A DNA stretch of 64,000 nucleotides from Alkalicaulis satelles (GTDB taxonomy: Bacteria; Pseudomonadota; Alphaproteobacteria; Caulobacterales; Maricaulaceae). The DNA is taken from positions 496,001 through 560,000 of the forward strand of contig NZ_VWOJ01000001.1 of the NCBI RefSeq assembly GCF_008630495.1, written 5' to 3'. The position numbers were made by a program, and so were the translations under genes. Below are positions 44,348-54,801 of the stretch, piece by piece. The notes beneath the pieces were generated by a model, which was not told the DNA's origin, did no database searches, and saw nothing but the letters and a program-made list of their open reading frames with translations. How positions within the stretch are numbered: the first letter of the stretch is position 1; every line of letters begins with the position of its first letter.

Positions 44348-45525
44348 TGCGGCTCCAGCGCGCCCAGCGCGGCGTCCAGCGCCGCCACCGCTTCGCGCAC
44401 ATGGGTCTCGTCGATGATCAGGGGCGGCGCCAGGCGCGCCACATTATCGCCCGCCGCACCCATCAGCAGGTGTTGGGCGCGCGCATGGGCGGCCAGCGTC
44501 TTGTTGACATAGCCGTCCTTCAGCTTCAGCCCGATCAGGAGCCCGCGCCCGCGCAGCTCGGCGACCTTGTCCGCATGGGCGTCCACAAGTCCGGAGAGCT
44601 GCTGGCGCAGCGTGTTGGCGATATCGGTGACATGATCGAGGAAACCGGGCGCGGTGAGCGCGTCATACACCGCATGCCCCACCGCCATGGCCAGCGGATT
44701 GCCCCCGAAGGTCGAACCGTGAGTGCCGATTTTCATGTGCGCGCCGGCCGCTTCAGTGGTCAGGCACGCGCCCATGGGAAAGCCGCCGCCCACGCCCTTA
44801 GCCACGGCCATGATATCGGGCGCCGCGCCCGACCATTCATGGGCCCACAGCTTGCCGGTGCGCCCGGCGCCGCACTGCACCTCGTCATAGATCAGCAACA
44901 GCCCGTGCTCATCGCACAGCTCGCGCAGGCCGCGCAGGCAGACATCGGGGATCGCGCGCACCCCGCCCTCGCCCTGGACCGGCTCCACGATGATGGCCGC
45001 GGTTTCTTCGGTGATGGCGCTTTTGAGCGCCTCGTGATCGCCGAACGCGACCTGGTCAAAGCCTTCCATGCGCGGCCCGAAGCCTTCGAGATAGGCCGGA
45101 TTGCCGCCTGCATTGATGGCCCCGAACGTGCGTCCGTGAAACGCCCCGGTGAAGGTGATGACGCGGTAACGGTCCGGGCGGCCCTGGGCGAAATGGTAAT
45201 GGCGCGCGGTTTTCAGCGCGCACTCCACCGCCTCGGTTCCCGAATTGGTGAAGAACACCCGGTCGGCGAAACTGTCGCGGCAGTATTTCTCCGCCAGTTC
45301 GATCTGGCCGGGCGCGCGGAACATGTTGGAGGTATGCCACAGCTTGCCGGCCTGGTCCTGCAGCGCCTTGACCGCCGCAGGATGACAATGGCCCAGCCCG
45401 TTGACCGCGATCCCGGAAATGAAATCGAGATAGCGCGCGCCGCCGCGCGCATGCAGATACGCCCCCTCGCCGCGCTCGAAATCGATATCGGGCGGCGAAT
45501 AGGTATCCATCAGCGGTCTGGCCAT
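44344..45525 (-). CDS. argD: Acetylornithine aminotransferase
   Basis: 393-residue class-III PLP aminotransferase. YLDFISGIAVNGLGHCHPAA, FFTNSGTEAVECALKTARHY, FHGRTFGAINAGGNP, IYDEVQCGAGRTGKLWAHEW and the PLP lysine in VAKGVGGGFPMGACL match ArgD (which also serves as succinyl-diaminopimelate aminotransferase in some bacteria). ATG 45525 begins MARPLMDTYSPPDIDFERGE; a TTG at 45537 and ATG 45510 are alternatives. Coupled to hslO downstream. Confidence 0.93.
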   Translation of the reverse strand: MARPLMDTYSPPDIDFERGEGAYLHARGGARYLDFISGIAVNGLGHCHPAAVKALQDQAGKLWHTSNMFRAPGQIELAEKYCRDSFADRVFFTNSGTEAVECALKTARHYHFAQGRPDRYRVITFTGAFHGRTFGAINAGGNPAYLEGFGPRMEGFDQVAFGDHEALKSAITEETAAIIVEPVQGEGGVRAIPDVCLRGLRELCDEHGLLLIYDEVQCGAGRTGKLWAHEWSGAAPDIMAVAKGVGGGFPMGACLTTEAAGAHMKIGTHGSTFGGNPLAMAVGHAVYDALTAPGFLDHVTDIANTLRQQLSGLVDAHADKVAELRGRGLLIGLKLKDGYVNKTLAAHARAQHLLMGAAGDNVARLAPPLIIDETHVREAVAALDAALGALEPQ

Positions 45526-45574
45526 GCGTGCCCCCAAACGGTGTGCGTGAAACCCTGATCTAGGCCCCTTTGGA

Positions 45575-46441
45575 TCAGCTCTTCAAGCGCCAGCCGGAGC
45601 GCAATAGCAGATAGCATGCGGTGATGAGCGCCAGATTGAGCGCGCCGATCACCGCAACGCCCAGCATGAGATGGCTGTCGCCCGCCCCGATAAAGCCGTA
45701 GCGGAAGCCGTCGATCAGGAAGAAGACCGGGTTGATGTGGCTGATGGTGTAGAAGGGCTCGGGCAGGATCTCCACCGAGTAGAACGTGCCCGAGAGGAAC
45801 GCCAAGGGCATGATGACGAAATTGGTCACCACGGCCAGATGATCGAATTTCTCCGCCCACAGCCCGGCCATCACCCCGATCACGCCCAGCATGAGGGCCG
45901 CCGACAGGCCGAAATAGATCACCGCCCACCAGTGCGCCACGCTCACGTCCACGAAGGGCGCGATGCAGATCGCGGTGGCCAGCCCCACCAGCACCCCGCG
46001 CGTCACCGCCCCGCCGATAAAGGCCGCCGCCAGCTCGCCCGGCGACAGGGGCGGCATCAGGAAATCGACGGTGTTGTTCTGCATCTTCGCCCCGATCAGC
46101 GAGGACGAGGCGTTGGCGAAGGAATTGTTGAGCACGCCCAGCATCACCAGGCCGGGCGCCAGGAAACTGGCGTAGGCCACGCCCAGAATCTCCCCGCGCT
46201 GGGAGCCGATGGCGATGGAGAACACGATCATGAACAAAAGCGAGGTGACCACCGGCGCCAGCACGGTCTGGAAATGCACCTTGAGGAAGCGGCGCACCTC
46301 TTTCTTGTAGAGCGTCCACAGGCCCAGCCAGTTGACCGGCCCGAAGGCGCGCGGGGTGAGGCCGGCATGGGCGGCGGCGCCGGCTTCACCGCGCGCGCGC
46401 CCATCGCGCGAAGTGGTCACAGAGGCCTGCAGGTCATCCAT
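45575..46441 (-). CDS. ABC-2 type transporter permease
   Basis: 288 residues. After a hydrophilic N-terminus (about 1-50), LWTLYKKEVRRFLKVHFQTV leads into six membrane helices typical of the ABC2_membrane family (VVTSLLFMIVFSIAIG, ASFLAPGLVMLGVLNNSFAN, FNFV-type central loop, FVIMPLAFLSGTFYSVEILP, SHINPVFFLIDGFRYGF). Similar to YadH-like exporters for lipids or drugs. The ATPase subunit is not adjacent on either side, so its partner must be encoded elsewhere. ATG 46441 (MDDLQASVTTSRDGR) is favoured over an upstream frame. Confidence 0.85.
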   Translation of the reverse strand: MDDLQASVTTSRDGRARGEAGAAAHAGLTPRAFGPVNWLGLWTLYKKEVRRFLKVHFQTVLAPVVTSLLFMIVFSIAIGSQRGEILGVAYASFLAPGLVMLGVLNNSFANASSSLIGAKMQNNTVDFLMPPLSPGELAAAFIGGAVTRGVLVGLATAICIAPFVDVSVAHWWAVIYFGLSAALMLGVIGVMAGLWAEKFDHLAVVTNFVIMPLAFLSGTFYSVEILPEPFYTISHINPVFFLIDGFRYGFIGAGDSHLMLGVAVIGALNLALITACYLLLRSGWRLKS

Positions 46442-46541
46442 CGTCACGGTCCTCGCCCGCCCTTGCTCGAGAGCGCTCCTGTCTAGCACGCGCAGGCGCG
46501 CCCCGGCGCCCCCAGGCTGCACACGCATGCCAGGCGGAGCC

Positions 46542-49500
46542 TCACGCCAGCTCCACCCCGGCCACGCCATCGAGACCCTTGAGCGCGGCGCGCGCAGCCG
46601 GATCAAGGGCGTGCTCGCCCGGCAGGCGCAGCTCGGCCCGGCGCCCGTCGGCCAGCGCCATCACCAGATGCACCTGCCCGCGCGGGCCGGGCCGGGCGGC
46701 GGCGTGCGCCAGCCGCGCAGCCACCCCCTCCAGCGGACCAGGGCCGTCGAGATGGATGCGCAGGCTGCGGCCCTCGGCCTCCAGGGCGGCGGTGTTGATG
46801 GTTTCGGCGCTCTCCATGATCAGGCGCAGCCCCTCTTCCTGTTCCTCGATCTTCATCACCGCCATCACCGCCGATCCCGGCTCCAGCCGGTCGCGCACGG
46901 CGAACAGGATTTTGGGCGGGACCAGCGCCTCGAACTCGCCGGACGGATCGGACAGGGTGAGGAAGGCGAATTTCTCGCCCGAGCGGCGCGAGACCTTTTC
47001 CTGGCGCGCACGCACGATGGCGGCCATGCGCGCGGCGCGCGCGCCCTCGGCGGCCCGGGCGGGCAGATCGGCGAACAGCACCACGCCGCGCCGGGCCAGC
47101 CCGTCGCGCAGATCATCAAGGGGGTGGCCGGACAGATAGAATCCCACCGCCGACAATTCCTCGTCCAGACGGCGCACCGGGTCCCAGAACTCCCCCTCGG
47201 GCAGGCGCGGGCGTTGCAGTCCCGGCCCGCCGCCGCCCCCGCCGAACAGGGAGACCTGCGCGCTTTCGCGCTCGGACAGGGCGTGCTGGGAGAAGGCCAG
47301 CAGGGTCTCGGCGGCGGCCAGGGCGCGCGCCCGGTCCGGCTCAAGCGCGTCGAACGCCCCGGCCCGGGCGAGATTTTCAAATGCGCGCTTGTTGACCTGA
47401 CGCGGATCGACGCGCCCGGCGAAATCGAACAGATCGCGGAACGGCCCGCCCTCGCCGCGCACCCGCGCGACATGCTCCATGGCCGAAAAGCCCACATTGC
47501 GCACCGCGCCCAGGCCATAGCGCACCGCGCCGTCCTCCACCGAAAAATCGGCCTGGGACGCGTTCACATCAGGCGGCAGAACGGTGATGCCCATGCGCCG
47601 GGCTTCCTGGAAGAACACGGCGAGCTTGTCGGTATTGGCCCGGTCCAGGCTCATCAGCGCGGCCATGAAGGCCACGGGATGATTGGCCTTCAGCCAGGCG
47701 GTCTGGTAGGCGATGGCGGCGTAGGCGGCGGCGTGGGACTTGTTGAAGCCGTAGCCGGCGAACTCATTGACCAGGTCGAAGATGAAATTGGCGCGCGCGC
47801 GCGGCACGCCGCGCTGTTCGGCGCCGTCCAGAAAGCGCACGCGCTGCTGGTCCATCTCCTCTTTCTTCTTCTTGCCCATGGCCCGGCGCAACAGATCGGC
47901 CTCGCCCAGCGAATAGCCCGACAGGATCTGGGCGATCTGCATCACCTGTTCCTGGTAGATGATGACGCCGTAGGTCTCTTTCAGGACCGGTTCGAGATCG
48001 GGGTGGAGATAGTCCGGCTCGGCGCGCCCGGACTTGCGCTCCACATAGGTGTCGATGTTCTTCATCGGCCCGGGCCGGTAGAGCGAGATCAGCGCGATCA
48101 CGTCCTCGATGGTGTCGGGCTTGACCTTGCGCAGGGTGTCGCGCATCCCCGTGCTTTCCAGCTGGAACACCCCGATGGACGCGCCCGAGGCCAGAAGCTC
48201 ATAGCTGGCCGGGTCGTCAAAGGTCAGCGCATCAAGGTCCGGGCGCTCGGCGCCGGATGATTGAATATAGTCCAGCGCGCGCTGGATGACGGTCAGGGTT
48301 TTCAGGCCCAGGAAGTCGAACTTCACCAGTCCCGCAGGCTCGACCCATTTCATGTTGAACTGGGTGGCGGGCAGATCGGCGCGCGGGTCCTGATAGAGCG
48401 GTACCAGCTCGGTGAGCGGGCGGTCGCCGATCACCACGCCGGCGGCGTGGGTGGAGGCGTTGCGGTTGAGCCCCTCAAGCTGCAGCGCCACCTCGATCAG
48501 CCGCGCCACCATGGGGTCGCTGTCGCGCAAGTCCTGCAGCCGGCTTTCGCTTTCCAGCGCCTGGGCCAAAGTCACCGGCGCGGCCGGATTGGCGGGCACC
48601 AGCTTGGCGATGCGGTCCACCAGCCCGAAGGGCAGCTGCAGCACCCGGCCCACATCGCGCACCACGGCGCGCGCCTGCAGGGTGCCAAACGTGATGATCT
48701 GGGCCACCCGGTCCGCGCCGTAGCGCTGCTGGACATAGCGGATCACCTCCCCGCGCCGGTCCTGGCAGAAATCGATATCGAAGTCGGGCATGGACACCCG
48801 CTCGGGATTCAGAAACCGCTCGAACAGCAGGCCGAAGCGCAAGGGATCAAGATCGGTGATGGTGAGCGCCCAGGCCACCACCGAGCCCGCGCCTGAGCCC
48901 CGGCCCGGCCCGACGGGAATATTCTGGGCCTTGGACCACTGGATGAAGTCCGACACGATCAGGAAATAGCCCGGAAAGCCCATGGTCTCGATGACCGAGA
49001 GCTCGAAGTCGAGCCGGGATTCATACGTCTCGCGCGGCGCGGCCAGCTCGATGCGCGCCAGCCGCGCGTCGAGCCCCTCTCGCGCACGCGCGCGCAATTC
49101 CTCAGCCTCATCGCGCCCGCCCTCGGTGGGAAAGCGCGGCAGGATGGGCGCGGCGGTGTGCACGCGCACCGCGCAGCGCCGGGCGATCTCCAGCGTGGCG
49201 TCGAGGGCTTCGGGCAGGTCGGCGAAACGCGCCGCCATCTCCTCGCCGGACTTGAAATAATGCTCCGGCGTGACGGTGCGCCGGTCCGACTGGCTGACAT
49301 AGCTGCCCTGGGCGATGCACAGGAGCGCATCATGGGCGCCATGCTGGTCAGGCCGGGCGAAAAACGGCTCATTGGTGGCCACAAGCGGCAGGCCGCGCGC
49401 ATAGGCGCGGTCGATGAGATAGTCTTCAGCGGTCAGGTCATCGGGACGGCCATGGCGCTGGAGCTCGAGATAGAGCCGGTCGCCGAAGGCTGCGCCGAGC

Positions 49501-49985
49501 TGGTCCAGCAGCGCATCGGCCGGTCCCGTGCGCCCTGCGCAGACCAGCCGGTTGATCAATCCGTCATGCCCGCCGGTCAGGCAGATGAGGCCGTCCGCGC
49601 GCGCCAGCACCGCCTCCAGGCTCACATGGGCGGGCTCGGCCGGGTCGATATCAAGCCATGCCGCGGAGGACAGCGCCATCAGATTGGCGTATCCGGCCTG
49701 GTTCTGGGCCAGCAGCACCAGCGTGCCGTCCGGCCCGCCGCGCTCGCCGGCCCGCGCGTTTTCAAGCTCCACCGACAGGGTGCAGCCAATGATGGGCTGC
49801 ACGCCCGCCCCGGCCAGATATTCGGAATATTCCAGCGCGCCGAACAGATTATTGGTGTCGGTCAGCGCTGCGGCGGGCATGTCATGGGTGCGGCACAGCT
49901 CGGCGATCTCGCCGATGCGCAGCGCACCCTCCAGCAGCGAATAGGGCGAGCGCACACGCAGATGGACAAAGGGGCGCTGGCTCAT
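46542..49985 (-). CDS. dnaE: DNA polymerase III alpha subunit
   Basis: 1147-residue replicative polymerase of the DnaE1 class. PHP domain at the N-terminus ([35 protein letters not shown]), catalytic aspartates in [20 protein letters not shown] and [20 protein letters not shown], thumb/fingers with [18 protein letters not shown] and [20 protein letters not shown], then HhH and an OB-fold (about 985-1070), and a short beta-binding tail. Length normal. A 30-codon membrane-peptide gene with SOS-like boxes is 87 bases upstream on the same strand and may share transcripts. Confidence 0.97.
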   Translation of the reverse strand: MSQRPFVHLRVRSPYSLLEGALRIGEIAELCRTHDMPAAALTDTNNLFGALEYSEYLAGAGVQPIIGCTLSVELENARAGERGGPDGTLVLLAQNQAGYANLMALSSAAWLDIDPAEPAHVSLEAVLARADGLICLTGGHDGLINRLVCAGRTGPADALLDQLGAAFGDRLYLELQRHGRPDDLTAEDYLIDRAYARGLPLVATNEPFFARPDQHGAHDALLCIAQGSYVSQSDRRTVTPEHYFKSGEEMAARFADLPEALDATLEIARRCAVRVHTAAPILPRFPTEGGRDEAEELRARAREGLDARLARIELAAPRETYESRLDFELSVIETMGFPGYFLIVSDFIQWSKAQNIPVGPGRGSGAGSVVAWALTITDLDPLRFGLLFERFLNPERVSMPDFDIDFCQDRRGEVIRYVQQRYGADRVAQIITFGTLQARAVVRDVGRVLQLPFGLVDRIAKLVPANPAAPVTLAQALESESRLQDLRDSDPMVARLIEVALQLEGLNRNASTHAAGVVIGDRPLTELVPLYQDPRADLPATQFNMKWVEPAGLVKFDFLGLKTLTVIQRALDYIQSSGAERPDLDALTFDDPASYELLASGASIGVFQLESTGMRDTLRKVKPDTIEDVIALISLYRPGPMKNIDTYVERKSGRAEPDYLHPDLEPVLKETYGVIIYQEQVMQIAQILSGYSLGEADLLRRAMGKKKKEEMDQQRVRFLDGAEQRGVPRARANFIFDLVNEFAGYGFNKSHAAAYAAIAYQTAWLKANHPVAFMAALMSLDRANTDKLAVFFQEARRMGITVLPPDVNASQADFSVEDGAVRYGLGAVRNVGFSAMEHVARVRGEGGPFRDLFDFAGRVDPRQVNKRAFENLARAGAFDALEPDRARALAAAETLLAFSQHALSERESAQVSLFGGGGGGPGLQRPRLPEGEFWDPVRRLDEELSAVGFYLSGHPLDDLRDGLARRGVVLFADLPARAAEGARAARMAAIVRARQEKVSRRSGEKFAFLTLSDPSGEFEALVPPKILFAVRDRLEPGSAVMAVMKIEEQEEGLRLIMESAETINTAALEAEGRSLRIHLDGPGPLEGVAARLAHAAARPGPRGQVHLVMALADGRRAELRLPGEHALDPAARAALKGLDGVAGVELA

Positions 49986-50072
49986 GGGGCGAGCTCCGCG
50001 AGAGGGGCGGGAATCGGGACGGCCCCTACCCTAGACGAGGCCGGGCGGGCCGGTCACCCGCGTGTGGCCGCT

Positions 50073-50165
50073 TCAGGCGGCCATGGCGGCTGAAACCGTC
50101 AGGGCCAGAGTGACGAAACCGGCGATGACGGCGGCCGAGGCGATATCTTCGATGAGGCTGCGCAT
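50073..50165 (-). CDS. Putative SOS-controlled membrane micropeptide (SidA-like candidate)
   Basis: A 30-residue frame: Met-Arg-Ser-Leu-Ile-Glu-Asp-Ile-Ala then one continuous hydrophobic helix (ASAAVIAGFVTLALTVSAAM, residues 9-28), ending Ala-Ala. GGGAG lies seven bases before the ATG. Upstream is a sigma70-like promoter containing two LexA-like boxes, and beyond that the terminator of the lol operon, so the gene has its own transcription unit ahead of dnaE. Length, single helix and control resemble SidA of Caulobacter crescentus, a 29-residue SOS-induced division inhibitor. Sequence homology to SidA was not verified. Too short to be certain it is translated. Confidence 0.5.
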   Translation of the reverse strand: MRSLIEDIASAAVIAGFVTLALTVSAAMAA

Positions 50166-50203
50166 GGCGGAACTCCCTAGGTCTGACGCCGCCCGACGCG
50201 GCT

Positions 50204-50253
50204 ATTCCTGTTTTGTTCCCCACACCCTATTCGCCTTTTGTTCCGCCCGTCAA
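50204..50253 (-). promoter_or_regulatory. Promoter with two LexA-like boxes (ATTC-N7-GTTC)
   Basis: Plus-strand ATTCCTGTTTTGTTC (50204-50218) and ATTCGCCTTTTGTTC (50229-50243) each match the alphaproteobacterial LexA box GTTC-N7-GTTC except for the first base. On the minus strand TTGACG (50253-50248) and TAGGGT (50229-50224) form a -35/-10 pair with an 18-bp spacer. One box fills the spacer, the other covers the probable start region, an arrangement suited to repression. Confidence 0.55.
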
Positions 50254-50256
50254 GCG

Positions 50257-50286
50257 AAAAACGAATCACCTGCCAGGCAGGTGATT
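50257..50286 (-). terminator. Rho-independent terminator after lolD
   Basis: Arms AATCACCTGCC (50264-50274) and GGCAGGTGATT (50276-50286) are exact inverse complements; on the minus strand the stem is followed by CG and T5 (bases 50261-50257). It ends the proS-lolE-lolD transcripts before the micropeptide promoter. Confidence 0.75.
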
Positions 50287-50317
50287 TCCGCGACAATGAA
50301 CACTGGGTCGCCGGCGC

Positions 50318-51002
<685 letters not shown>

Positions 51003-51010
<8 letters not shown>

Positions 51011-52334
51011 TGCGCAGCGCCTCCACCGGATCGATGCGGCCCGCACGCCAGCTGGGCAGAAGCGTGGCCAGCAGCGCCATGGCGAAGCCCCAGGCGGACA
51101 CGAACACCACCTCCGCCCAGTCCACCCGCGCGGGCAGGCGGTAGAGCTTGTAGACGGTGGGATCGAAGATATTGACGCCCGTCGTCAGCGCGATGGCGTC
51201 CTGGATCGGGCCGATAAAGGCCACGAATAACAGCCCCAGCACGATGCCGCAGGCGGTGCCGAACGAGCCGATGGCCGCGCCCGAGATCAGGAAGATGCGC
51301 ATCACCGCCCCGCGCGTGGCGCCCATGGTGCGCAATACGGCGATGTCGCGGGTCTTGTTCTTCACCAGCATGACCACGCCCGAAATGATGTTCAGCGCAG
51401 CGATGGCCACGATGATGGACAGGATCAGGCGCATGGCGATGCGCTCCACCTGCAGGGCGTTCCAGAAGGCGGCGTTCTCCGCGCGCCAGTCGAACACCAC
51501 CGTGCCCGGCGGCGCCATGGCGTTGATCCGGTTCATCACCGTCTCGGGCGCGTCGGGATGGGTCAGGCGCACATCGATATAATCGCCCGCCGAGGAGCGG
51601 TTGAAGAACAGGGCGGCCTGCTCGATGGGCATATAGACCAGGATCGCGTCGAGATCCTGCACCCCCACGGTCAGCACCCCGCCCACCAGATAGGTCTTGG
51701 AGCGCGGCGCCACGCCCAGCGCCGTCTGGGCGCCGCGCGGGGTGACCAGCGTCACCTCGTCGCCTGCCGTCACGCCCAGGCGCGCGGCCATGGCCGTGCC
51801 GATGACGATGATGTCGCCGCCATGGCGGCCCTCGCCGAAGCCTTCCGCCGAGCCGTAAATAATGCCCCCGCCCGCCTCGCGCACGCCGCCCTCGCCGGTG
51901 ACGATGTCGAAATTGACGAAGTCCGAGGCGCGCACGCCATTGACCTGCGCAAACGCCGCCTGGCCGCGCGCAGACGTGACCAGCGCCTGGCCCAGCGTCA
52001 CCGGACCGGCCTGGCGCACGCCCGGCAGGGCGGCGATGGCGTCGGCCAGATCGCTGGTCTGGGCGTTCATGTCATGAGGCAGCTGCACATAGACATGGGG
52101 CTGCGCGCCCAGAAGCCGGGTCAGCAGCTCGTGGCGGAAGCCGTTCATGATCGACATCACCGCGATCAGCGCCGTCACCGCCAGCATGATGCCGACAAAG
52201 GAGATCACGGCCACCAGGGTGACGCCGGCCTGCTGGCGCCGGGCGCGCAAGTAACGCAAGGCCAGCATGAACTCAAAGCCGCTGAACGGCCCGGCGCCGC
52301 CAGCCACGGCTTGCTTGGGCGGCGAAGCGCTCAT
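51003..52334 (-). CDS. lolE: Lipoprotein-releasing system permease (LolC/LolE family)
   Basis: 443 residues, four transmembrane helices: one near the N-terminus after [18 protein letters not shown] ([20 protein letters not shown], with [20 protein letters not shown]), a large periplasmic MacB-like domain (about 60-280), then three C-terminal helices ([60 protein letters not shown]) ending in [14 protein letters not shown]. Alphaproteobacteria usually carry one such subunit that works as a homodimer, so LolC versus LolE cannot be told apart. Overlaps proS by four bases and lolD by eight. Confidence 0.92.
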
Positions 52335-53662
52335 GGCGTGCGCCCGGCGATGATGCGCGCCACCGCGTCGGCCAGGCTCAGCTCCTCGCGCTCAGCCGTC
52401 GCGCGGCGCTTGAGCTCCACCTTGCCCTCCTTGATCCCGCGCGGGCCGATCACCAGCTGCCAGGGCAGACCAATCAGGTCCATGGTGGCGAATTTCGCCC
52501 CCGGCCGCTCGGGCGTATCGTCCAGCAGCGGCTCCAGCCCGGCCAGCGACAGCGCCTCATAGGCCTGCGCACACGCCGCATCGGTGTCCGGATCGCCGGC
52601 TTTCAGATTGATGATCCCGGCCCCGAACGGCGCCACCGCCTCGGGCCAGATGATGCCGTTGTCATCATGATGGGCCTCGATAATGGCCCCCATCAGGCGC
52701 GACACGCCCACGCCATAGGAGCCCATATGCACCGGGCGGTCCTGACCGTCGGGATGGGTGACATGAGCCTTCATCGGGGCTGAGTACTTGGTCCCGAAAT
52801 AGAAGATATGACCCACCTCGATGCCGCGCGCGCTCAGACGCCGGTCTGCAGGCGTCTCGGCCTCGAACCGGGCCGCATCGTGCATTTCCTCGGTGGCGGC
52901 GTAGAGCGCGGTGCGCTGGTCCACAAGCGGCTGCAGATCGCCGTCAAAGTCCACCTCCGGGCCCGGCGCGCCCATATCGATGAGCTGGCTGTCGCAGAAC
53001 ACCTCGCTCTCGCCGGTCTCGGCCAGGATGATGAATTCATGGCTGAGATCGCCGCCAATGGGGCCGGTGTCGGCGCGCATGGGCACCGCTTTCAGCCCCA
53101 TGCGGGCGAAGGTGTTGAGATAGGCGATGAACATGCGGTTATAGGCCGCGCGCGCCGAAGCCTCGTCCAGATCGAAGGAATAGGCGTCCTTCATCAGGAA
53201 TTCGCGCCCGCGCATGACCCCGAAGCGGGGCCGGATCTCGTCGCGGAACTTCCACTGGATGTGATAGAGGTTCTTGGGCAAATCCTTGTAGGACTTGCAG
53301 TAATTGCGGAAGATGGCGGTCACCATCTCCTCGTTCGTGGGGCCATAAAGCAGGTCGCGCTTGTGGCGGTCGGTGATGCGCAGCATCTCCTTGCCATAGG
53401 CGTCATAGCGCCCGCTCTCGCGCCACAGATCGGCCGGCTGGAGCGTCGGCATCAGGATCTCGATGGCGCCGGCGCGGTTCTGCTCCTCGCGCACGATCTG
53501 CTCGATCTTCCTGAGCACTTTGAGGCCCAGCGGCAGCCAGGCGTAAATGCCCGCCGCCTCCTGGCGGATCAGCCCGGCGCGCAGCATCAGCCGGTGCGAG
53601 ACGATCTGCGCGTCAGCCGGGGTTTCTTTCAGGACGGGAAGCAGAAATCGGCTGAGACGCAT
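52331..53662 (-). CDS. proS: Prolyl-tRNA synthetase without editing insert
   Basis: 443 residues, the short alphaproteobacterial ProRS form without the INS editing domain between motifs 2 and 3. Class II motifs: motif 1 around [20 protein letters not shown], motif 2 [20 protein letters not shown] and motif 3 [20 protein letters not shown]. The anticodon-binding domain fills the C-terminus ([35 protein letters not shown]). It overlaps lolE by four bases, an arrangement conserved in the class. 103 bases separate it from the small-membrane-protein operon upstream. Confidence 0.96.
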   Translation of the reverse strand: MRLSRFLLPVLKETPADAQIVSHRLMLRAGLIRQEAAGIYAWLPLGLKVLRKIEQIVREEQNRAGAIEILMPTLQPADLWRESGRYDAYGKEMLRITDRHKRDLLYGPTNEEMVTAIFRNYCKSYKDLPKNLYHIQWKFRDEIRPRFGVMRGREFLMKDAYSFDLDEASARAAYNRMFIAYLNTFARMGLKAVPMRADTGPIGGDLSHEFIILAETGESEVFCDSQLIDMGAPGPEVDFDGDLQPLVDQRTALYAATEEMHDAARFEAETPADRRLSARGIEVGHIFYFGTKYSAPMKAHVTHPDGQDRPVHMGSYGVGVSRLMGAIIEAHHDDNGIIWPEAVAPFGAGIINLKAGDPDTDAACAQAYEALSLAGLEPLLDDTPERPGAKFATMDLIGLPWQLVIGPRGIKEGKVELKRRATAEREELSLADAVARIIAGRTP

Positions 53663-53765
53663 GGGGTCGGCACTCGGGGCGCTGGAGGTGAGTTTGAGCC
53701 TTCGAGCATTAGACCGCCGCGCGCGTCAGGACAAGGCGGGCGGGGCTGTGCGGCGCCCCTCCCTC

Positions 53766-53978
53766 TCAGCGCTTGCGCGCATCTTCGGCCATGCGGTCGA
53801 TGCTGGCCTTCAGGCGCCGGAACACGATCACATTCAGGATGCCCACCGCCCCGGCCACGATCAGCGTGATGCCCACTGCGGTCAGCCAGCCCGCCTCGCC
53901 AAACCGCCCCGACGCCATGAGCGCGCCCAGGATGGCGATGAGCCCGAAGACGGGGATGAGCAGGCGGACGAGAGTCAT
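53766..53978 (-). CDS. Small two-helix membrane protein (7th gene of overlapping operon)
   Basis: 70 residues: two helices (LLIPVFGLIAILGALMAS, about 5-22; WLTAVGITLIVAGAVGILNV, about 31-50) and a charged amphipathic tail FRRLKASIDRMAEDARKR. The tail after the second helix is the common design of the operon products. ATG 53978 overlaps the preceding stop by four bases; upstream frames are spurious. Last gene before proS. Function unknown. Confidence 0.65.
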   Translation of the reverse strand: MTLVRLLIPVFGLIAILGALMASGRFGEAGWLTAVGITLIVAGAVGILNVIVFRRLKASIDRMAEDARKR

Positions 53979-54550
53979 GGGGCTGAATCCTGCCGATCTG
54001 CGCGGACGGGCTTTTCGAGCGCTTGAGCGATGCGCGACAGATATTCGATCAGGACGGCGAGGATCAATAGCGGGGCGGCGAATGTTATCATGAGCGGCAT
54101 GAAAAACATGAAGCCGGGCCTGCCTTCCATGACGGCCGCAAGCAGGTTGAGGGCGATCCAGACTGTTATGTAAAGCAAGACCGCGATCATCATGAGGCGC
54201 GCCACGCCATGGGTGAAGAACCCGAACAGGCCCGGCCTGCCCGTCACGCCTGCAGCCCGGGCGACGCGCACAGCCCATTCGATCAGAATGGCGCCGGACA
54301 GAACCAGCAGGCCTGGCGCCAGGGACCAAAGGACAGAGCCGCCGAGCATAGCCAGCGCCTGACGCAGCTGTTGGCCGCCTTCATCCAGCAGGGAGTCACG
54401 AAAAGAATTAGGATCAGAGGGCGGCGATACGATCATGACGACCGCCTGGGCGAACGTGATGACGAACAGGAAGGTCATCATCGCCACGCCGATGATCGCC
54501 GCAGCACGTGTAATCGGATGGGTGAAGAAGCGCCAGGACGACGCGGTCAT
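53975..54550 (-). CDS. Membrane protein with two copies of an FFTH-2TM-IEYxxRIA module (6th gene)
   Basis: 191 residues. FFTH occurs at 8-11 (SSWRFFTHPITRAAAI) and again at 111-114 (LFGFFTHGVARLMM); each is followed by two hydrophobic helices and a closing motif: IEWAVRVARA (90-99) and IEYLSRIAQA (168-177). So the protein looks like an internal duplication of one module of 75-100 residues. A polar loop (SPPSDPNSFRDSLLDEGGQQ) lies between the helices of module 1. Overlaps both neighbours by four bases. No named family recognised. Confidence 0.7.
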   Translation of the reverse strand: MTASSWRFFTHPITRAAAIIGVAMMTFLFVITFAQAVVMIVSPPSDPNSFRDSLLDEGGQQLRQALAMLGGSVLWSLAPGLLVLSGAILIEWAVRVARAAGVTGRPGLFGFFTHGVARLMMIAVLLYITVWIALNLLAAVMEGRPGFMFFMPLMITFAAPLLILAVLIEYLSRIAQALEKPVRADRQDSAP

Positions 54551-54801
54551 GATCCGCCCTCCGGACGGGCCGGCGCGGCGCGCCTGTCCAGCGCGGCCGC
54601 GATGCGCGCCAGATATTCGATCACCAGGGAGAGCGCCAGGAAGATCACGGCCAGAGGCAGGATAAAGAAGCTGAACCCGATCGATACGGAATTCTCTTCC
54701 ACAATCTTGTAGACCGCCTCGCCCACGGCGATCACCACGATCAGAAGGCCCAGAAAGGCCACGGCGCGGGCATGGACGCTGGTGAAGAAATTGGCTCTCA
54801 C
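54547..54801 (-). CDS. Membrane protein with a single NFFT-2TM-IEYLARIA module (5th gene)
   Basis: 84 residues: NFFTSVHARA (4-13), helices at about 14-31 (AFLGLLIVVIAVGEAV) and 43-61 (FSFFILPLAVIFLALSLV), and the closing IEYLARIAAALDR (61-73), then a Pro/Arg tail. It is the single-module counterpart of its two larger neighbours, with EYLARIA shared almost exactly. Four-base overlaps on both sides. Function unknown. Confidence 0.68.
   Translation of the reverse strand: MRANFFTSVHARAVAFLGLLIVVIAVGEAVYKIVEENSVSIGFSFFILPLAVIFLALSLVIEYLARIAAALDRRAAPARPEGGS

Noticed and set aside
46332-48260. 642-codon open frame antisense to dnaE and running into the permease gene
   Set aside because: Shadow of two real genes, with no domain signature.
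50026-50223. 65-codon minus-strand frame over the micropeptide region
   Set aside because: Arg/His/Pro-rich translation without a ribosome site; the 30-codon frame has the better start, hydrophobicity and upstream signals.
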